53,909 nucleotides of DNA, taken from assembly GCF_023656415.1 (NCBI RefSeq), contig NZ_JAMOIL010000031.1, forward strand, positions 1 through 53,909, given 5' to 3'. The translations under genes and the position numbers were made by a program. Below are positions 52,397-53,909 of the stretch, in pieces. This stretch comes from Nocardioides bruguierae (GTDB lineage Bacteria; Actinomycetota; Actinomycetes; Propionibacteriales; Nocardioidaceae). Below the pieces are notes generated by a model. That model ran no database searches, was not told the origin of the DNA, and saw only the letters and a list, made by a program, of their open reading frames with translations. The stretch's first letter is position 1; each line of letters opens with the position of its first letter.

Positions 52397-53425
52397 GTGA
52401 CGTCCTGGCAGGAGCGGCTGCGGGCACGGGCGGGGGAGCTCACCCCGGCCGCGGTGTGGGACTACGTCGAGCACGGCTCGGGGCAGTCCCTCACCCGGGA
52501 CGAGGCGGCGCCGGCGTGGTCGTCGCTGCGGCTGTGGCCGCGGGTGCTGCGCGACGTCACGGACGCCGACCTCACCGTCGACCTGCTCGGCACTCCTGCC
52601 CTGCCGTGGGGCGTCGCCCCGACCTCGCTCCAGGTCGCCCTCCACCCCGAGGGCGACGTCGCCATGGCCCGCGCCACCGCCGAGGCCGGCGGGGTCATGG
52701 TCGTCAGCAGCAACACCGGCACGCCGTTCGAGGACATCGCGGCCACCGGGGTCACCTGGTGGCTCCAGGTCTACCTGCCCGCCGACCGCACCCTCGCGCT
52801 CCCCATGCTGCAGCGCGCCGTCGCGGCCGGGGCCTCGGCGGTCGTCCTCACCGTCGACACCCCCGTCGTCGCGTCGTGGGACGTGGCGGGGGACCTCGTC
52901 TGGGACGTCGTGCCCCCCGGCTCGGCGCGGGCCAACTTCCCCGCCGACCACGACTCGCAGCCCGGCTCGGAGAAGGCCACCGACCTCGGCCCGCAGGACG
53001 TGGACTGGCTCCTGCGGCGCACCGGCCTCCCCGTGGTCGCCAAGGGTGTCCTCCGACCGGACGACGCACTGCGCTGCCTCCAGGCGGGTGCCGCCGCGGT
53101 GTGGGTCTCCACCCACGGGGGACGTCAGCTGGACCGGGCGGTCGACACGGCCACCGCGGTACGCGCGGTGCGCGCCGCGGTGGGGGAGAGCGGCACGGTC
53201 TACGTGGACGGCGGCATCCGCTCGGGCACGGACGTCGTCACAGCGTTCGCGGCCGGCGCGGACGCCGTCTTCCTCGGCCGGCTGCCGCTGTACGGCCTGG
53301 TCGACGGCGCCGACGGCGTCGCGCAGGTGCACCGGCGGCTCCGCGAGGAGACGACCGAGGTGCTCCGGCTCACAGGGAGCAGGACGCCCCCGGACGCTCG
53401 AGGACTGCTCGATCCGGGCCTCTGA
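52397..53425 (+). CDS. FMN-dependent alpha-hydroxy-acid oxidizing protein
   Basis: 342 aa. Flavin barrel with WGVAPTSLQVALHPEGDVAMA, catalytic His/Arg in VSTHGGRQLDRAVDT, and the phosphate-binding GIRSGTDVVTAFAAGADAVFLGR. It belongs to the lactate/glycolate/mandelate dehydrogenase-oxidase family and would oxidise an (S)-2-hydroxy acid to a keto acid. It is somewhat shorter than lldD (about 380 aa), and the N-terminal active-site Tyr is not obvious. GTG at 52397 uses GGAGG inside the tyrS 3' end, so it is translationally linked to tyrS. Confidence 0.88.
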   Translation: MTSWQERLRARAGELTPAAVWDYVEHGSGQSLTRDEAAPAWSSLRLWPRVLRDVTDADLTVDLLGTPALPWGVAPTSLQVALHPEGDVAMARATAEAGGVMVVSSNTGTPFEDIAATGVTWWLQVYLPADRTLALPMLQRAVAAGASAVVLTVDTPVVASWDVAGDLVWDVVPPGSARANFPADHDSQPGSEKATDLGPQDVDWLLRRTGLPVVAKGVLRPDDALRCLQAGAAAVWVSTHGGRQLDRAVDTATAVRAVRAAVGESGTVYVDGGIRSGTDVVTAFAAGADAVFLGRLPLYGLVDGADGVAQVHRRLREETTEVLRLTGSRTPPDARGLLDPGL

Positions 53426-53489
53426 GCGGCGGCCCGTACCGCGCTGACCTGCGACGACGGTGCGGACCCGGTGGGGGAGCGCATCCGAT

Positions 53490-53518
53490 TTGGCATCGCA
53501 CCGCCTGGCGTCTAATGT
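53490..53518 (+). promoter_or_regulatory. rRNA operon promoter
   Basis: TTGGCA, 17 bases, TAATGT: near-consensus sigma-70 promoter, the strongest in the window, about 370 nt upstream of the 16S start. Confidence 0.85.
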
Positions 53519-53887
53519 TTCATCTGTCGCCAGGGAGCGGCGGGGAGCAAGGCCGGTCTGGTCGGGCTTCCGGCCCCGGGGTTGATGGTGTTGGCGAAGA
53601 CGTCGCCGGGCCCGGTTTGGGTCTGTGAGAACGCGTCGCTAGCGTGTTGGAAGTCCTTTCGGGCTCGTCGGGAGATGGGTCTGGTTGGTGCGTGTGATTC
53701 TTGAGAACTCAACAGTGTGTCATTGATAGTCGACGAATTAGTTTGTTTATGCCCCTCTCGTTGGCATGGCTGGGCTTTGGTCTGGTTGTGTTGGTGGGTG
53801 GGTTTCTTTGACGATGATTCTGACAAGTTTGTCAGGTTCTTTCTGTCAGTGATTGATTTTGCATCATCTCACACTGTGTGTGGGTTT
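53519..53887 (+). other. 16S rRNA leader with antitermination/processing sequences
   Basis: 369 nt of markedly lower GC than the rest of the window. CTTGAGAACTCAACAGTGTG (53700-53719) matches the boxA/processing element seen before actinobacterial 16S genes. TGACAA-GT-TTGTCA near 53821-53834 is a small hairpin. No protein gene is supported here. Confidence 0.75.
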
Positions 53888-53909
53888 TCGATGGAGAGTT
53901 TGATCCTGG
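53888..53909 (+). rRNA. rrs: 16S ribosomal RNA, 5' end (partial)
   Basis: AGAGTTTGATCCTGG at 53895-53909 is the universal 16S 5' region (E. coli position 8 onward), placing mature position 1 near 53888. The gene runs past the window end. Confidence 0.95.

Noticed and set aside
53512..53826. Minus-strand frame of 104 codons in the rRNA leader
   Set aside because: No recognisable protein features or ribosome site; it lies inside the lower-GC 16S leader downstream of a near-consensus promoter on the other strand.

Overview
The window is one contiguous piece of a high-GC Gram-positive chromosome, most likely an actinobacterium of the Propionibacteriales (Nocardioides-like). Supporting evidence: very high GC with strong G/C third-position bias; many GTG starts; the actinobacterial families DUF3097, DUF2470 and septum-formation; a tuberculostearic-acid (10-methyl fatty acid) gene pair; and actinobacterial gene order hemW-hrcA-dnaJ-rsmE-phoH-ybeY-CBS-cdd-like...era...leuA-recO-uppS-glyS-dus-dgt-dnaG. 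No transposase, integrase, phage gene, CRISPR array or recognisable defence island is present. This is core chromosome, so the novelty is mainly in intergenic architecture and in one insertion within a conserved operon.

Layout. 1-9.8 kb: 3' part of hemW; convergent DUF4870 and DUF3097 genes; an MBL-fold hydrolase; a DUF2470 gene with a possible iron box; then hrcA behind a CIRCE element, dnaJ, rsmE, a GerMN lipoprotein, a HIT hydrolase and a small membrane protein. 10-20.8 kb: phoH-ybeY-CBS/DUF21-cytidine-deaminase-like genes. The usual step to era is interrupted by about 5.5 kb carrying a large inverted repeat, an APC permease, tmsA-tmsB (10-methyl lipid synthesis) and a siderophore-interacting flavoprotein overlapping era. 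A DUF2975 membrane protein/HTH regulator pair follows. 20.8-26.5 kb: two tandem septum-formation-family genes, a LysR regulator, an atypical LuxR-type response regulator, and leuA behind a Leu-codon leader peptide.

26.5-42.6 kb: a PAS-rich membrane histidine kinase, recO, uppS, gntK, a monooxygenase-domain gene, glyS, a lipoprotein, an IMPase-family phosphatase, a dus gene, a secreted SH3/M15-like protein, dgt, a 2-hydroxyacid dehydrogenase, dnaG, a hypothetical gene and tRNA-Asn. 42.6-53.9 kb: a PIG-L deacetylase, a secreted M14 carboxypeptidase, a tRNA with anticodon CAT, a zinc alcohol dehydrogenase with a TetR regulator, a hypothetical gene, a large hybrid kinase (PAS/GAF/HisKA/HATPase/REC/REC/HPt), tyrS, an FMN-dependent alpha-hydroxy-acid oxidase, and the promoter, leader and first bases of a 16S rRNA gene.

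Two sequence-wide patterns stand out. Eighteen genes have a -10-like hexamer ending 6-8 nt before the start codon and no usable Shine-Dalgarno, implying widespread leaderless transcription. Several genes end in, or just before, tandem repeats of 11-16 bp (mostly exactly 12 bp); in two cases the repeat unit contains the stop codon, so TGA is reiterated in frame.
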